Notes: generated by a model from the sequence alone, not told the origin. Positions 8,553 to 17,973 are shown, numbered from the stretch's first letter. The stretch is DNA of 40,200 bases from Lachnospiraceae bacterium (GCA_017508825.1 JAFWRC010000204.1:1-40200), one strand, 5' to 3'. A program made the numbers and translations.

Positions 8553-9719
8553 TTACTTTTTCTTCTTATTTGACATTACATCAAATATGATCGCTACCAA
8601 TACCACGATACCTTTAACCACTTTCTGGTAGTTTGCCGATATACCCATGATACTCATACCCTGGTTGATGACACCCATCAGTACGGCACCGATGATCACA
8701 CCGAAGATACCGCCTTCACCGCCGTATGCGCTCGCGCCGCCGATGAAGCAGGCTGCGATGGCATCCATTTCGTAACCCTGTCCGAATGTCGGCTGTGCGC
8801 CGGATGCTCTGGCGATCGTAAGGATACCGCCCAGACCTGCCATCAGACCCATATTGATATAGGCAAAGAAGAACACTTTACGGGAATCGATACCGGACAG
8901 TCTGGTTGCTTTTTCATTACCGCCGACTGCATACAGATAACGTCCGATCGTCGTTCTGGTAGTGATGTACTGGTATGCAAGAAGCACTACCGCGATCCAG
9001 ATCAGGCCGGCAGGAATACCTTTATAGTTTGCCAGTTTGTAGAAGATCCACAGTACGGATGCACCCACCGCTGCCATTTTGGCAGCATCGCTGTAGATCG
9101 GCGCCACATCAAAGCCTTTTGCTTTTGCGCTCAGACGGTTCTTCACCGTTAATGCCACATAGATCACAACGATCGCAATGCCGGCTACCATACAGGTAAG
9201 GTTGATACCGTCGCCGTGCAGGAAATCCGGAATATAGCAGTCAGCGCCGCCGCCGAATACATTTAAGAAAGTCTGATCGTTAACACCGATCGTAAGACCC
9301 TGCAATACTACGTTTGCAAAACCGCGGAATGCATACATACCGGCCAGCGTTGCAATGAACGGAGGCACTTTGATGTAGGCGATCCAGAAACCCTGCCATA
9401 CACCGACCAGAACACCGCCGATCAGCATGATCGCTACTGCCACCCATACATTGATGTGCTTATCCATCAATACCGCGCCGATACCGCCGACAAAACATAC
9501 TACGGAACCGACTGCCAGGTCGATGTTACCGCCGGTCAGAATGCAGAGCAGCATACCTGCTGCCAATACGAATACATAAGCATTCTGCGAGATCAGGTTG
9601 TTGATGTTCTGCGGAAGAAGGATCTTTCCCTGCGTAGTCACAAAGAAGAAGATGATGACTGCGATCAGGGCAAAAACCATCGTATATTTTTTTAATATAT
9701 CCTGAATTTTCAGATTCAT
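8553..9719 (-). CDS. mmsB: Multiple-sugar ABC transporter permease (MmsB/GguB-like)
   Basis: This 388-residue inner-membrane permease begins MNLKIQDILKKYTMVFALIA and carries SQNAYVFVLAAGMLLCILTG, NIDLAVGSVVCFVGG, GRYLYAVGGNEKATRLSGID and FGQGYEMDAIAACFIGGASA, as in GguB/MmsB/XylH permeases. The ATG overlaps the ATPase stop in an ATGA arrangement, which implies translational coupling. It sits downstream of the ChvE-like binding protein and the ATPase, the usual gene order for this system. It is the closer match to the GguB pattern of the two permeases. The operon lies beside a sugar-sensing two-component system that probably controls it. Confidence 0.92.
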   Translation of the reverse strand: MNLKIQDILKKYTMVFALIAVIIFFFVTTQGKILLPQNINNLISQNAYVFVLAAGMLLCILTGGNIDLAVGSVVCFVGGIGAVLMDKHINVWVAVAIMLIGGVLVGVWQGFWIAYIKVPPFIATLAGMYAFRGFANVVLQGLTIGVNDQTFLNVFGGGADCYIPDFLHGDGINLTCMVAGIAIVVIYVALTVKNRLSAKAKGFDVAPIYSDAAKMAAVGASVLWIFYKLANYKGIPAGLIWIAVVLLAYQYITTRTTIGRYLYAVGGNEKATRLSGIDSRKVFFFAYINMGLMAGLGGILTIARASGAQPTFGQGYEMDAIAACFIGGASAYGGEGGIFGVIIGAVLMGVINQGMSIMGISANYQKVVKGIVVLVAIIFDVMSNKKKK

Positions 9720-11278
9720 GCTTCTTCGCCCCTTCCTGACTGCAAGATGCAGGCCATGATGTTCTCCTGCGTTGCGTCTTCTGCTTTCATCTCGCCGACA
9801 AATTTACCTTCGTTCATAATGTAGATACGGTCACTCATTCCGATGACTTCGGGAAGCTCCGAAGAGATCATGATCACCGATTTTCCTGCCTTGACGAGAT
9901 CATTGATAATGCAGTAGATCTCGTACTTCGCACCGACATCGATACCTCTGGTCGGCTCGTCCAGGATCAAGATATCCGGATCCGTGAACATCCACTTTGC
10001 AAGCAAAACTTTCTGCTGGTTACCACCGGAAAGATTTCCGACGTTCTGTTCCACCGATGGGGTTTTTGTCCGCAGTTTTTCCTTATACTCCACGGCTACC
10101 TGATATTCTTTATCCACATCGATGACACCGTTTTTGCTGACTCCGTTCATGTTTGCCAAAGAGGTGTTCACGCGGATCGGATTACTAAGTACCAGCCCGT
10201 TTCCTTTACGGTCTTCCGTAACATAGGCCAGATGTGCATTGATCGCTTCTCTCGGATTCTTAAGGATCATCTCTTTTCCGTTGATCAGCAATGTTCCGGT
10301 GATCTCCGATCCGTAGGAGCGTCCGAAGATACTCATCGCCAGCTCGGTTCTTCCGGCACCCATTAGTCCGTAGATACCGACTACCTCGCCTTTATGGACC
10401 GTCATATTCACGTTATCCACCACTTTACGCTCGGTATATAACGGATGATGTACCGTTCAGTTTTTCACTTCCATATTGATCTCGCCGTCATTTACAACAA
10501 TATCGCCGTCGGCGCCGGTTCTCTTCGGGAAGCGGTCCGTGATCTCACGGCCTACCATTCCACGGATGATGCGGTCTTCGTTGATCTCCATCGTATGGCA
10601 GTCCATGGTCTCTACTGTAGAACCGTCTCGTACGACCGTGATCTTGTCCGCAACATAAACCACTTCGTTAAGCTTGTGGGTAATGATGATCATCGTCATT
10701 CCCTGCTTCTTGAATTCCAGCATCAGATCCAGCAACGCTCTGGAATCGGTCTCATTCAGGGAAGAAGTCGGCTCATCCAGGATCAGCAGCTTCGCATTTT
10801 TCGCCAGCGCTTTTGCGATCTCAACCAGCTGCTGTTTACCGGTTCCGATGTCCTTGATCAATACACGCGACGATTCCGACAGACCTACCATCTTCAGATA
10901 TTTGTCTGCTTCGCTGTAGGTCTCATTCCAGTTGATCGCGCTTTTTTTGCCCCGCTCATTGCCCAGGAACATATTCTCTCCGATGGACATCTGCGGTACC
11001 AATGCTAATTCCTGATGTATGATGACGATCCCTTTTTTCTCGGAATCGGTTATCTTCTGAAACTGGCAGATTTCTCCGTTATATACGATATCCCCTTCAT
11101 AACTTCCGTAGGGATAGATTCCGCTAAGTACATTCATCAATGTCGACTTACCGGCCCCATTCTCTCCAACCAGCGCGTGGATCTCGCCCTCTTCTACCTG
11201 AAGATTTACATTATCCAGCGCTTTTACCCCGGGGAAGGTTTTGGTAATATTTTTCATTTCGAGTAATATCTTGCCCAA
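9716..11278 (-). pseudogene. mmsA: Sugar ABC transporter ATPase (MmsA/GguA-like) interrupted by one in-frame TGA
   Basis: One reading frame of 520 sense-plus-interrupted codons spans both halves of a duplicated sugar ATPase. The first half has GENGAGKST (Walker A), [14 protein letters not shown] and [13 protein letters not shown]. The second has GLMGAGRTELAMSIFG, LSGGNQQKVLLAKW and ILDEPTRGIDVGAKYE, so both nucleotide sites look intact. At 10457-10459 (minus strand) codon 274 is TGA where the surrounding text (INMEVKN, stop, TVHHPLYTERK) would suit Trp, one base from TGG. The frame is unchanged either side. The start is a TTG at 11278 with GGAGGG six bases upstream; the next ATG is too far from it. 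TGA ends normal genes in this window (for example at 6040 and 20907), so it is not recoded generally. It may be a recent nonsense mutation, a sequence error or readthrough. Confidence 0.88.
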
Positions 11279-11351
11279 AATATCCCTCCATTCTGTCTTT
11301 TAGCCGTAATTCCCGGCTGATACGATCTTTTGTGCGGCTCTTCTTAGATAA

Positions 11352-11375
11352 GCAGGCGGGTTTTGCCCCGCCTGC
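11352..11375. other. Intercistronic hairpin between binding protein and ATPase genes
   Basis: GCAGGCGGG and CCCGCCTGC form a perfect 9-bp stem with a 6-base loop. There is no strong T-run on the minus strand. Such hairpins after binding-protein genes usually stabilise the upstream message or cut readthrough, giving more binding protein than ATPase. Confidence 0.75.
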
Positions 11376-11400
11376 CGTAATGCTAAAATGTTGCTATTTC

Positions 11401-12564
11401 TTACTTCAACTGGTCTTCTGTGTAGTATCCGGAGTCAATCAGGATCGTCTGATAGTTGTTTGCATCTGCAAATACCGGCTCGCACAGGAAGGACGGAACA
11501 ACCTTAACACCGTTATCATAGGTTTTCTCATCGTTTACGTCTACGGTTTCGTTGTTGATGATCTGGCCTACCATCTTAACAACCTGGGATGCCAGAGTAC
11601 GTGTATCCTTGAATACGGACATCGACTGCTTGCCTGCGATCATGTTCTTGGTGTTCTGGATATCACAGTCCTGACCGGTGATGATCGGATAGGTTCCGTT
11701 GTAGTTTGCTGCCAGAGCGTTCTCTACACCAAGTGCGGTAGAGTCGTTGGAGCACAGCCATACATCAATGTTGGTTCCGTCTGCATAGAAGGAAGACAGG
11801 ATGTTCTCTGCTCTGGACTGAGCAACTTCGGTAGCCCAGGTCGGTGTTGCTACTTCGTCGAAGGTCTTCTGACCGGAAACAACTACCAGCTTGCCTTCTG
11901 CGATGTAATCCTTCAATACGTCATATGCGCCGTTGAAGAAGTATCCTGCGTTGTTATCACCCGGGTCACCTGCGGTGAACTCGATGTTGAACGGGCCTGC
12001 TGCATTGTCCAGATCCAGAGTATCCTTTACGTATGTACCCTGAACGGTACCAACCTTGTAGTTATCAAAGGTTGCGTAGTAGGAAACTGCATCGCTGTTC
12101 ATGATCAGACGGTCATAAGCGATAACCGGAATGTTTGCGCCCTTTGCCATATCCAGTGCTTCACCGAGTGAAGAACCTTCGATTGCTGCGATAACCAGTA
12201 CATCACATCCGTTGGAGATCATGTTCTCGATCTGGGACAGCTGCTGCTGTACATCGTTTGCTGCGTACTGCAGGTCTACTTCGTAGCCTGCTGCCTTCAA
12301 CTGGCTTTCCATGTTCGCACCGTCCTGATTCCATCTCTGCAGATCCTTGGTCGGCATGGATACACCAACTTTTGCGCCGTTTGCCGGAGCCGGAGCAGTC
12401 TCGGTTGTGCCACTGCCTGCATCAGTAGAAGTAGTTGTGGTCGTTGTGGTGGTGGTAGTCGTGGAACCTGTCGATGTACCTGTACCGGTAGTACCGCATC
12501 CTGCCATCATCGTTGCTGCGAGTGTCATTCCAAGGAATGATTTTGCAAGTCTCTGAAGTTTCAT
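11401..12564 (-). CDS. chvE: Multiple-monosaccharide ABC transporter substrate-binding lipoprotein (ChvE-like)
   Basis: The start at 12564 follows GAGGGAGG and gives the lipoprotein signal MKLQRLAKSFLGMTLAATMM-AGC, with Cys23 lipidated; the longer frame upstream has no ribosome site. A linker with eleven consecutive Thr follows (about residues 34-44), a likely unstructured tether. The binding domain has the ChvE pattern: VGVSMPTKDLQRWNQDGANM, LSQIENMISNGCDVLVIAAI, VIAYDRLIMNSDAVSYYATF and a C-terminal SFLCEPVFADANNYQ. It captures a monosaccharide outside the membrane for the permeases downstream. It is the first gene of the transporter operon, separated from the sensor operon by a strong terminator. 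In other organisms ChvE-type proteins bind arabinose, galactose, glucose or xylose. Confidence 0.92.
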   Translation of the reverse strand: MKLQRLAKSFLGMTLAATMMAGCGTTGTGTSTGSTTTTTTTTTTTSTDAGSGTTETAPAPANGAKVGVSMPTKDLQRWNQDGANMESQLKAAGYEVDLQYAANDVQQQLSQIENMISNGCDVLVIAAIEGSSLGEALDMAKGANIPVIAYDRLIMNSDAVSYYATFDNYKVGTVQGTYVKDTLDLDNAAGPFNIEFTAGDPGDNNAGYFFNGAYDVLKDYIAEGKLVVVSGQKTFDEVATPTWATEVAQSRAENILSSFYADGTNIDVWLCSNDSTALGVENALAANYNGTYPIITGQDCDIQNTKNMIAGKQSMSVFKDTRTLASQVVKMVGQIINNETVDVNDEKTYDNGVKVVPSFLCEPVFADANNYQTILIDSGYYTEDQLK

Positions 12565-12675
12565 TTTCGTTACCTCCCTCTTTAGGTGTTGAATGTTTGA
12601 TGAGATGATAGTATCACAGCGTAAATAGAAGATGCTTGCCATGTTCTTCACTTTATTGCAAAGTTCCGAAAACAC

Positions 12676-12715
12676 AAAAAAGCCGATGCTAGCATTTTTT
12701 TGACATAGCACCGGC
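12676..12715 (-). terminator. Rho-independent terminator of the sensor operon
   Basis: On the minus strand GCCGGTGCTA pairs with TAGCATCGGC (one G-U pair) around a 14-base loop, followed by six T. It separates the sensing operon from the transporter operon. Confidence 0.88.
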
Positions 12716-12738
12716 CTGATATAACAATTTTGTCCATA

Positions 12739-13779
12739 TCACTTTACATTAAGGTAGACTTCTTCTTTCGAGTGGAATCCGCTGTCGATAATGACTTCAT
12801 CCATATTATCTATGGTCACTTTCACGGGTTCCAGCCGTACAAAGGGAATCTCTTTTTCACCATTGTCGATCTCCCCGACATCCTCTCCCTGTATCTCGCC
12901 CTCCTGTGCCAGGGCCACCGCGCATTCCGCAGCTCTTCTGGCGAGACTGTCGACCGGTTTGTACACGGTCATGATCTGTGTGCCTTCGACAATGCGCTGG
13001 CACGCTTCCAGATCCGCATCCTGTCCGGTCACCATGATCTTGCCGGCAAGCCGCTGCACAGCCAGGGAACTGGCCACCTGGCTGGCCACATTGTCATTGC
13101 CGCACATGATCGCATCGCATTCGGATACCAGTTCCCGGTGTTCGTAGATGTACTCGGATGCCAGTTCCGCGCGCCATCCGTCACAGTGTGTACGGTCCAG
13201 AATCTCCACATCATTTTCATCCATCACTTTTTCAAACGCATCCTCCACCAGAGATACGTTATTATCTGCCGTAGATCCTCCGATCATGATGACTTTGCCT
13301 CCCGACAGTCCTTCATCGATCAGGCTCTGCGCCATCAGCGTACCGACCATCTCATTATCAAACGAGATGTACAGGTCGATATCGGCATTGTTGATCAGTC
13401 GGTCGTAGGCGATCACCTCCACGCCTGCGTTTTTGGCGGCAGCCACGGATTCGGTCAGCGCATCGGAATCGATGCACACGATCACGAGAACATCGACCCC
13501 TTTTTTGACCAGGTAATCAATCTGTTCCTTCTGTTTTTCCACATCACCGTTAGCATTCTGTACATTCACTTCCGCGCCGAGTTCCTTGGCCGCCTGCACA
13601 AAGATGTCACGGTCCCTCTGCCAGCGCTCGATCACAAAGGAATCAAAGCACATCCCGATCAGAAGCTTATCTTCCTGTTCCGCCACGCCCGTTTCTACCG
13701 GCACTTCGTTCTGTCCGCAGGCCGTCAGAAAAGCACCTGTCAGCAGCATTATTAATATCTGTTTCTTTATCCTGAACAT
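12739..13779 (-). CDS. Xylose-binding-protein-like (XylF/RbsB class) lipoprotein
   Basis: This 346-residue protein has a lipoprotein signal, MFRIKKQILIMLLTGAFLTAC (Cys21). The mature part is a periplasmic-binding fold: IGMCFDSFVIERWQRDRDIF, QIDYLVKKGVDVLVIVCIDS, VIAYDRLINNADIDLYISFD, IMVTGQDADLEACQRIVEG. It is homologous to the ChvE-like protein encoded next door but is not followed by transporter genes in its own operon. Its start overlaps the response regulator's end by 13 bases, so it is translated with the signalling genes. It may present sugar to the kinase, or be an alternative binding protein for the same permeases. The ligand is unknown; the YDRLI and GQDAD motifs are shared with xylose and galactose binders. 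Confidence 0.85.
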   Translation of the reverse strand: MFRIKKQILIMLLTGAFLTACGQNEVPVETGVAEQEDKLLIGMCFDSFVIERWQRDRDIFVQAAKELGAEVNVQNANGDVEKQKEQIDYLVKKGVDVLVIVCIDSDALTESVAAAKNAGVEVIAYDRLINNADIDLYISFDNEMVGTLMAQSLIDEGLSGGKVIMIGGSTADNNVSLVEDAFEKVMDENDVEILDRTHCDGWRAELASEYIYEHRELVSECDAIMCGNDNVASQVASSLAVQRLAGKIMVTGQDADLEACQRIVEGTQIMTVYKPVDSLARRAAECAVALAQEGEIQGEDVGEIDNGEKEIPFVRLEPVKVTIDNMDEVIIDSGFHSKEEVYLNVK

Positions 13780-15365
13780 TTTTCTTTATACTCCGTCGGG
13801 GTCAGACCGACATTTTTCTTGAAGGTCCGGCTGAAATAATTGGGATCCGAGTATCCGCAGATCGCGCAGATCTCCTTCATTGACAGCTCTGCCTTCTCCA
13901 ACAGTTCCTTTGCTTTTTCGATCCTGACATTCGTAAGATATTCGATGAAATTCTCACCGGTCGCTTCCTTAAACAGCTTACTGAAATAGTACGGCGAAAT
14001 ATTCGCAACCCTCGATACATCATCCAGTGTGATGTCTTTGGAATAATTATCCCGGATATAATCCTTCGCCGTTTTGATGATATCCGTGGACCGCTCCTGC
14101 CGCTTGCTGCCGATGTTCCGGCAGGCTGTTGTCAGCTTCTCGCGAAACCAGCCTTTCAGTTCCTCGATGCTCTCCATCGCCATGATCTCCGGCAGATAAG
14201 AATCTCTGGACCCGAAACGGTAGGTCATACCGCCGTTCTCATACGCCATACTCTCTGCGCGCAATGTGAATTCCAGGATCTTTAAACGGATCGCCATCAG
14301 GTTGCTGCCGTCATATTCCTTCATCCAGTTCACGAAGCTCTCTGCATACATGGTTGCATCGCTGTGATCGCCCCTGCCCACGCTCTCGAGCAGGCCTTTC
14401 TCCAGATCCACGGGATAATCCTTTTCATAATCGCAGCCGATCGGCAGGTCATCGGCATGCGCCACCTGGCCGGTCGAAGCGATCAGCGCATTCACCGCTT
14501 CCCGGTAGGATTTTACCAGCTGCCGGAGCGGTTTTACGCCACCGATCCCCAGTCGGAAACTGATGCCGAATTTTTTCCGCAGATAACGGATCAGTTCCCT
14601 TCCTTTTTCGATCAGTTCGATACGGTCATTGTATTCCGTTTCGTTACCGGCATTCGGAACAAGTACGGCTACCTTATTCCCCATAACGGAGCCTACTTTA
14701 CATGGGAAGAATTCTTTCAGAGCGGAACGCAATTCCGCGTAGTGTGTTGTGATCTTTACGGAACTGCCCACGGCATTGGTCATATGATTGCCTTCCTGCG
14801 AATCACCGCATACCAGACACATCATATATCCGTAATCCTCCTCCACGCTCAGGATCGTCTTGTAATTATTGACATCTTCTTCAAAGTGTTCCTGGAATAA
14901 AATATTGTAGATCAGTCCGTTTTCGATGATCGGTTCTACACTCTCCAGTTTTTCTTTGACCAGCAGGTCCTCACTGCGTTTCTTCCGCTTCAGGTCGATC
15001 TCTTCCATGGCTTTTTTCAGGACCATCACAAACTTGGTCTTTTCCATGGGTTTATTGATGTACTCGAGTACGCCCAGCTTGATCGCTTCCTGCGCATAAT
15101 CAAATTTATCATACGCGCTCATCACGATGAATACCGTATTCACGGAAAATTTCTTGATCTCCTTCATGGCCTCGATGCCGTTGATGCCCGGCATCTGGAT
15201 ATCCATGACAGCAATATCCGGCCGGAAGGTCTCGGCCAGTTCGATCACGGAACGTCCCGTCTTAGCAAACTCTACTTCGCATTCATCCTTGAATTCTTTC
15301 TGGATGATGTATTTCATCGAATCGATCACGATCCCTTCATCATCCGCCAGCAGTATTCTGTACAT
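13767..15365 (-). CDS. YesN-type response regulator with AraC DNA-binding domain
   Basis: This is a 532-residue cytoplasmic regulator. Residues 1-120 are a receiver domain with the acidic pair Asp8-Asp9, phospho-acceptor Asp55 (VMDIQMPG) and INKP with the conserved Lys. A long middle region of about 300 residues follows, usual in YesN-type proteins. The C-terminal 100 residues are two AraC helix-turn-helices: DITLDDVSRVANISPYYFSK and ICAICGYSDPNYFSRTFKKN. It starts 3 bases after the kinase stop, whose last codons form its AAGGAG ribosome site. By position it should activate the ChvE-like transporter operon downstream and perhaps its own operon. In Clostridium beijerinckii an analogous kinase/YesN pair with a xylose-binding protein controls xylose uptake. 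Confidence 0.93.
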   Translation of the reverse strand: MYRILLADDEGIVIDSMKYIIQKEFKDECEVEFAKTGRSVIELAETFRPDIAVMDIQMPGINGIEAMKEIKKFSVNTVFIVMSAYDKFDYAQEAIKLGVLEYINKPMEKTKFVMVLKKAMEEIDLKRKKRSEDLLVKEKLESVEPIIENGLIYNILFQEHFEEDVNNYKTILSVEEDYGYMMCLVCGDSQEGNHMTNAVGSSVKITTHYAELRSALKEFFPCKVGSVMGNKVAVLVPNAGNETEYNDRIELIEKGRELIRYLRKKFGISFRLGIGGVKPLRQLVKSYREAVNALIASTGQVAHADDLPIGCDYEKDYPVDLEKGLLESVGRGDHSDATMYAESFVNWMKEYDGSNLMAIRLKILEFTLRAESMAYENGGMTYRFGSRDSYLPEIMAMESIEELKGWFREKLTTACRNIGSKRQERSTDIIKTAKDYIRDNYSKDITLDDVSRVANISPYYFSKLFKEATGENFIEYLTNVRIEKAKELLEKAELSMKEICAICGYSDPNYFSRTFKKNVGLTPTEYKEKCSG

Positions 15366-15368
15366 TCT

Positions 15369-16853
15369 TTACTCCTTATCACTATCGAACGGCAGACTGA
15401 TCACAACTTCCGTCCCCATATCTTTTCCTTCGCTTTTGATCCGGATCACGTCGTCACGGTCATTAAACAGTTTCAGCCGGGCGATCACGTTATCCATTCC
15501 CACACCGTTGGAATCCCCGGTGTTTTCCTCGTATTTCCATTTACCGTCCAGCAGTTTGTCGATATTCTCCTTACTCATACCCTTTCCGTTATCTTTTACG
15601 GAAATAAACACCCTGCCTTCATCACGGTAAACCTTAAGAAAGATATGCCCCTGATCTCCCATTTCCCGTATGCCATGATTTACGGCATTCTCCACGATCG
15701 GCTGCAGGATCATCCCCGGCATCTTTACTTTCAGCAGCCGCTGGTCAACCTGCTGCGTATAATGGATGTCCCCGGAAAAACGGACATTCAGGATGCGGAT
15801 ATAATTATCCACCAGATTCACTTCGCTTTCGATCGTTACCAGCTCATCCTGCTTCTTTACATTATAACGGAAGAAATCCGCTACCGTCTGCACGTATTCA
15901 TAGGTGCGGTCTGCCCCTTCCATCATCGCCAGCTGCGCGCCGGCATTCAGCGTATTGAACAGGAAATGCGGATTGATCTGCGCCCGCAGGTACTTCAGCT
16001 GCGCATCCTTCAGATGGGTCTCCATCATCAGCTCCTTCTCCTGCATGGCACGCTCTTTTTCCATACTCATACGAAGCTTTTCGATATATTCCCGGATGCT
16101 GACCATCATTTTTCCGAAGGCTGCGGTCAGCTTTCCGATCTCATCGTTATTGGTGCTTTCCGGCAATTCCGCATCCAGCCTGCCGTTGGTTACTTCATCG
16201 GCACTCTTTGCCAGCTCCCCAAGCGGCCGGATCAGATTGGTGATGATATTCGTGATGATCACCGCTGTACCAAAGAGTACTACAAACATCACGGCTACCG
16301 CAAATACTTCAAACTTCCGGAAATTGCGGGCCAGCGTCGTATACCGGACCGAGTTGCTGATAAACTGCTCTTCGTTCAGACTTCGGATATACGTCTTGGT
16401 ATACTCGTACTTTTTTGTCGCCTGTTCAAACAGGATACGGTACCGCTCCACATTTCTTCCGCGCTTGGCTTCGATGGTCTGGGCGACCTCCTGCAGATAA
16501 TCCTCCGACATATAATATATGTTTCTCGACATACGGTCATACGCCCGGTCGCTGACAATGGTATCCAGCTCTCCGGCCAGTTCCGAAAAATGCTGCTCTG
16601 CCATATAGTATCCGGAAAGCGAATCCGTAGACTTGGAATTCAGATAATCCGTCATGGAACGCTGCACATCCTCCAGCGCCTCCAGCATCTCATTCAGATG
16701 GCTGTTCTCCCGGTAAGTATTCTCCATATCCACCGACAGACGGTTGATCGCAAACAGCAGCGCGATATCTACAATAAAGGTCAGCAAATTGGCCAGCACG
16801 AATATGCCGCTGATCTTGTGTGAAAGGGGAAGGCCCGCAAACTTACTTCTCAT
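15369..16853 (-). CDS. YesM/LytS-type sensor histidine kinase
   Basis: The start at 16853 is chosen because AAGGAGGAG lies just upstream; the protein is then 494 residues. TM1 is at about 14-37 and TM2 at about 182-206, enclosing an extracellular helical sensor of about 145 residues. A HAMP linker (207-257) and coiled coil follow. The phospho-acceptor is His296 in LRAQINPHFLFNTLNA, characteristic of the His_kinase (PF06580) family. The ATPase domain has IVENAVNHGI, VKDNGKGMSKEN and NGVGMDNVIARL. The start overlaps the upstream binding-protein gene by 11 bases. The small helical sensor suggests that the ligand is recognised through the membrane-anchored binding protein rather than directly, an inference from the operon. 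Confidence 0.94.
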   Translation of the reverse strand: MRSKFAGLPLSHKISGIFVLANLLTFIVDIALLFAINRLSVDMENTYRENSHLNEMLEALEDVQRSMTDYLNSKSTDSLSGYYMAEQHFSELAGELDTIVSDRAYDRMSRNIYYMSEDYLQEVAQTIEAKRGRNVERYRILFEQATKKYEYTKTYIRSLNEEQFISNSVRYTTLARNFRKFEVFAVAVMFVVLFGTAVIITNIITNLIRPLGELAKSADEVTNGRLDAELPESTNNDEIGKLTAAFGKMMVSIREYIEKLRMSMEKERAMQEKELMMETHLKDAQLKYLRAQINPHFLFNTLNAGAQLAMMEGADRTYEYVQTVADFFRYNVKKQDELVTIESEVNLVDNYIRILNVRFSGDIHYTQQVDQRLLKVKMPGMILQPIVENAVNHGIREMGDQGHIFLKVYRDEGRVFISVKDNGKGMSKENIDKLLDGKWKYEENTGDSNGVGMDNVIARLKLFNDRDDVIRIKSEGKDMGTEVVISLPFDSDKE

Positions 16854-17892
16854 CCGGCTCCTCCTTGTGCAGGTATTCGGCGACATTCGTTTTGTCTATG
16901 ATGGTCACATCTGCCGCAAAATATTGGCTGGTATTGCCGTAGTTGATATACTCATCCATTGCCTCCACGCAATATCTGCCCAGTTCTTCCGTATCCACGG
17001 CCAGAGTGGAATACACCACATTTCTGCTGATGGCATTCAAAATTGTCTCGGAGTTGTAATACCCCAGGACATAAACGGAACCTACCTGGTTAAAATCAAT
17101 AAGCGCCTGATAAGCGCAGGTAGTATCCAGTTCACTTAAACACACCAGGATATCCGGGATCTCTTCTTCCATAAAGATATCCCGGATGGACTCCTCTACC
17201 GAGAACGGATTGCTGTTATCCACATTAACGATCTTTATGGCATATTCCGCTCCGCTTTCATCGCGGTTAACGATGTCCTTGATCCCGGAAAGGATCACGT
17301 TCTGATCATAAAACGGCTTTTTTTCCTCAACCAGCACGGTTACGTTATAGGTTGTTTTCTCCTTCTCCGGATCGTTGATCGCAAGACGCTGTATCTCCCC
17401 TCTGGCATTGCAGATCTGCCGGCCGTATTCCAGACCGATGCTGTATCCGCTGACGCCTACGTAGGAACAGCGCTCGGAATAGGGACTGTCGGAATACATC
17501 GTCACCACCGGTATCCCTTCTCCGGTCGCTTTTGCGATCATATCCGACATGTTCTCGCTGCTGTTGCCGTATACCATGATACCGTCCACCTTTGCAGCGA
17601 TCGCCATATCCATCAGTTCTTCTATGGAATAATCATAGCCCAGATCCGCCCCAAACAGTTCCACATAGGAATCATGGCTGGCTGCTTCTTCCGATGCTCC
17701 CTGCCACACATATTGCCAGAACGATGATCTGTAATCATCCGTGACCATGGCATAATAATGGCTGTAGATCTTTTCCGGCTGCTCTTCCGTTCCTTTTCCC
17801 ATGATAAAACGGAAATACATCCAGGCAACCACAAATACCGCAGCCGCAAACAGAATACTCAATATGGAATAAACAACTGCTTTTGAACGCAC
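16843..17892 (-). CDS. Membrane-anchored sugar-binding protein, likely sensor subunit of the two-component system
   Basis: Three starts are possible: TTG 17922, ATG 17910 and GTG 17892. GTG 17892 is preferred because GGAAGGGAG sits seven bases before it. The product is about 349 residues with a single N-terminal TM helix (about 6-28, rich in Ala/Val/Ile) and no lipobox, so it stays anchored. The outer domain is an RbsB/LacI-like binding fold: VDGIMVYGNSSENMSDMIAK, GIPVVTMYSDSPYSERCSYV, DILVCLSELDTTCAYQALID and VYVLGYYNSETILNAI. It is the first gene of the kinase operon. The layout matches the known XylFII-LytS-YesN xylose sensor of Clostridium beijerinckii; the ligand here is not known. Confidence 0.85.
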   Translation of the reverse strand: MRSKAVVYSILSILFAAAVFVVAWMYFRFIMGKGTEEQPEKIYSHYYAMVTDDYRSSFWQYVWQGASEEAASHDSYVELFGADLGYDYSIEELMDMAIAAKVDGIMVYGNSSENMSDMIAKATGEGIPVVTMYSDSPYSERCSYVGVSGYSIGLEYGRQICNARGEIQRLAINDPEKEKTTYNVTVLVEEKKPFYDQNVILSGIKDIVNRDESGAEYAIKIVNVDNSNPFSVEESIRDIFMEEEIPDILVCLSELDTTCAYQALIDFNQVGSVYVLGYYNSETILNAISRNVVYSTLAVDTEELGRYCVEAMDEYINYGNTSQYFAADVTIIDKTNVAEYLHKEEPDEK

Positions 17893-17933
17893 AAAACGAC
17901 TCCCTTCCATCACACGGCTCAAAGAATATCCCT

Positions 17934-17962
17934 ATTATACCACTAAGAAGGGAATGGGTAAA
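17934..17962 (-). promoter_or_regulatory. Promoter of the sugar-sensor operon
   Basis: On the minus strand TTTACC and a perfect TATAAT are 17 bases apart, about 40 bases upstream of GTG 17892. The -35 matches 4 of 6 consensus positions. Confidence 0.65.
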
Positions 17963-17973
17963 TTCATGTTTGT

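Noticed and set aside
10457-10459. General UGA-to-Trp recoding or selenocysteine at the ATPase TGA
   Set aside because: Other genes here end normally at TGA, including 6040 and 20907. The position suits Trp rather than Cys, and I saw no convincing SECIS-like hairpin immediately after it.
12421-12480. Thr-rich repeat in the ChvE-like gene as a microsatellite or frameshift
   Set aside because: Codons for the eleven Thr are mixed (ACC, ACA, ACG, ACT), so it is a selected protein linker after the lipid anchor rather than slipped DNA.
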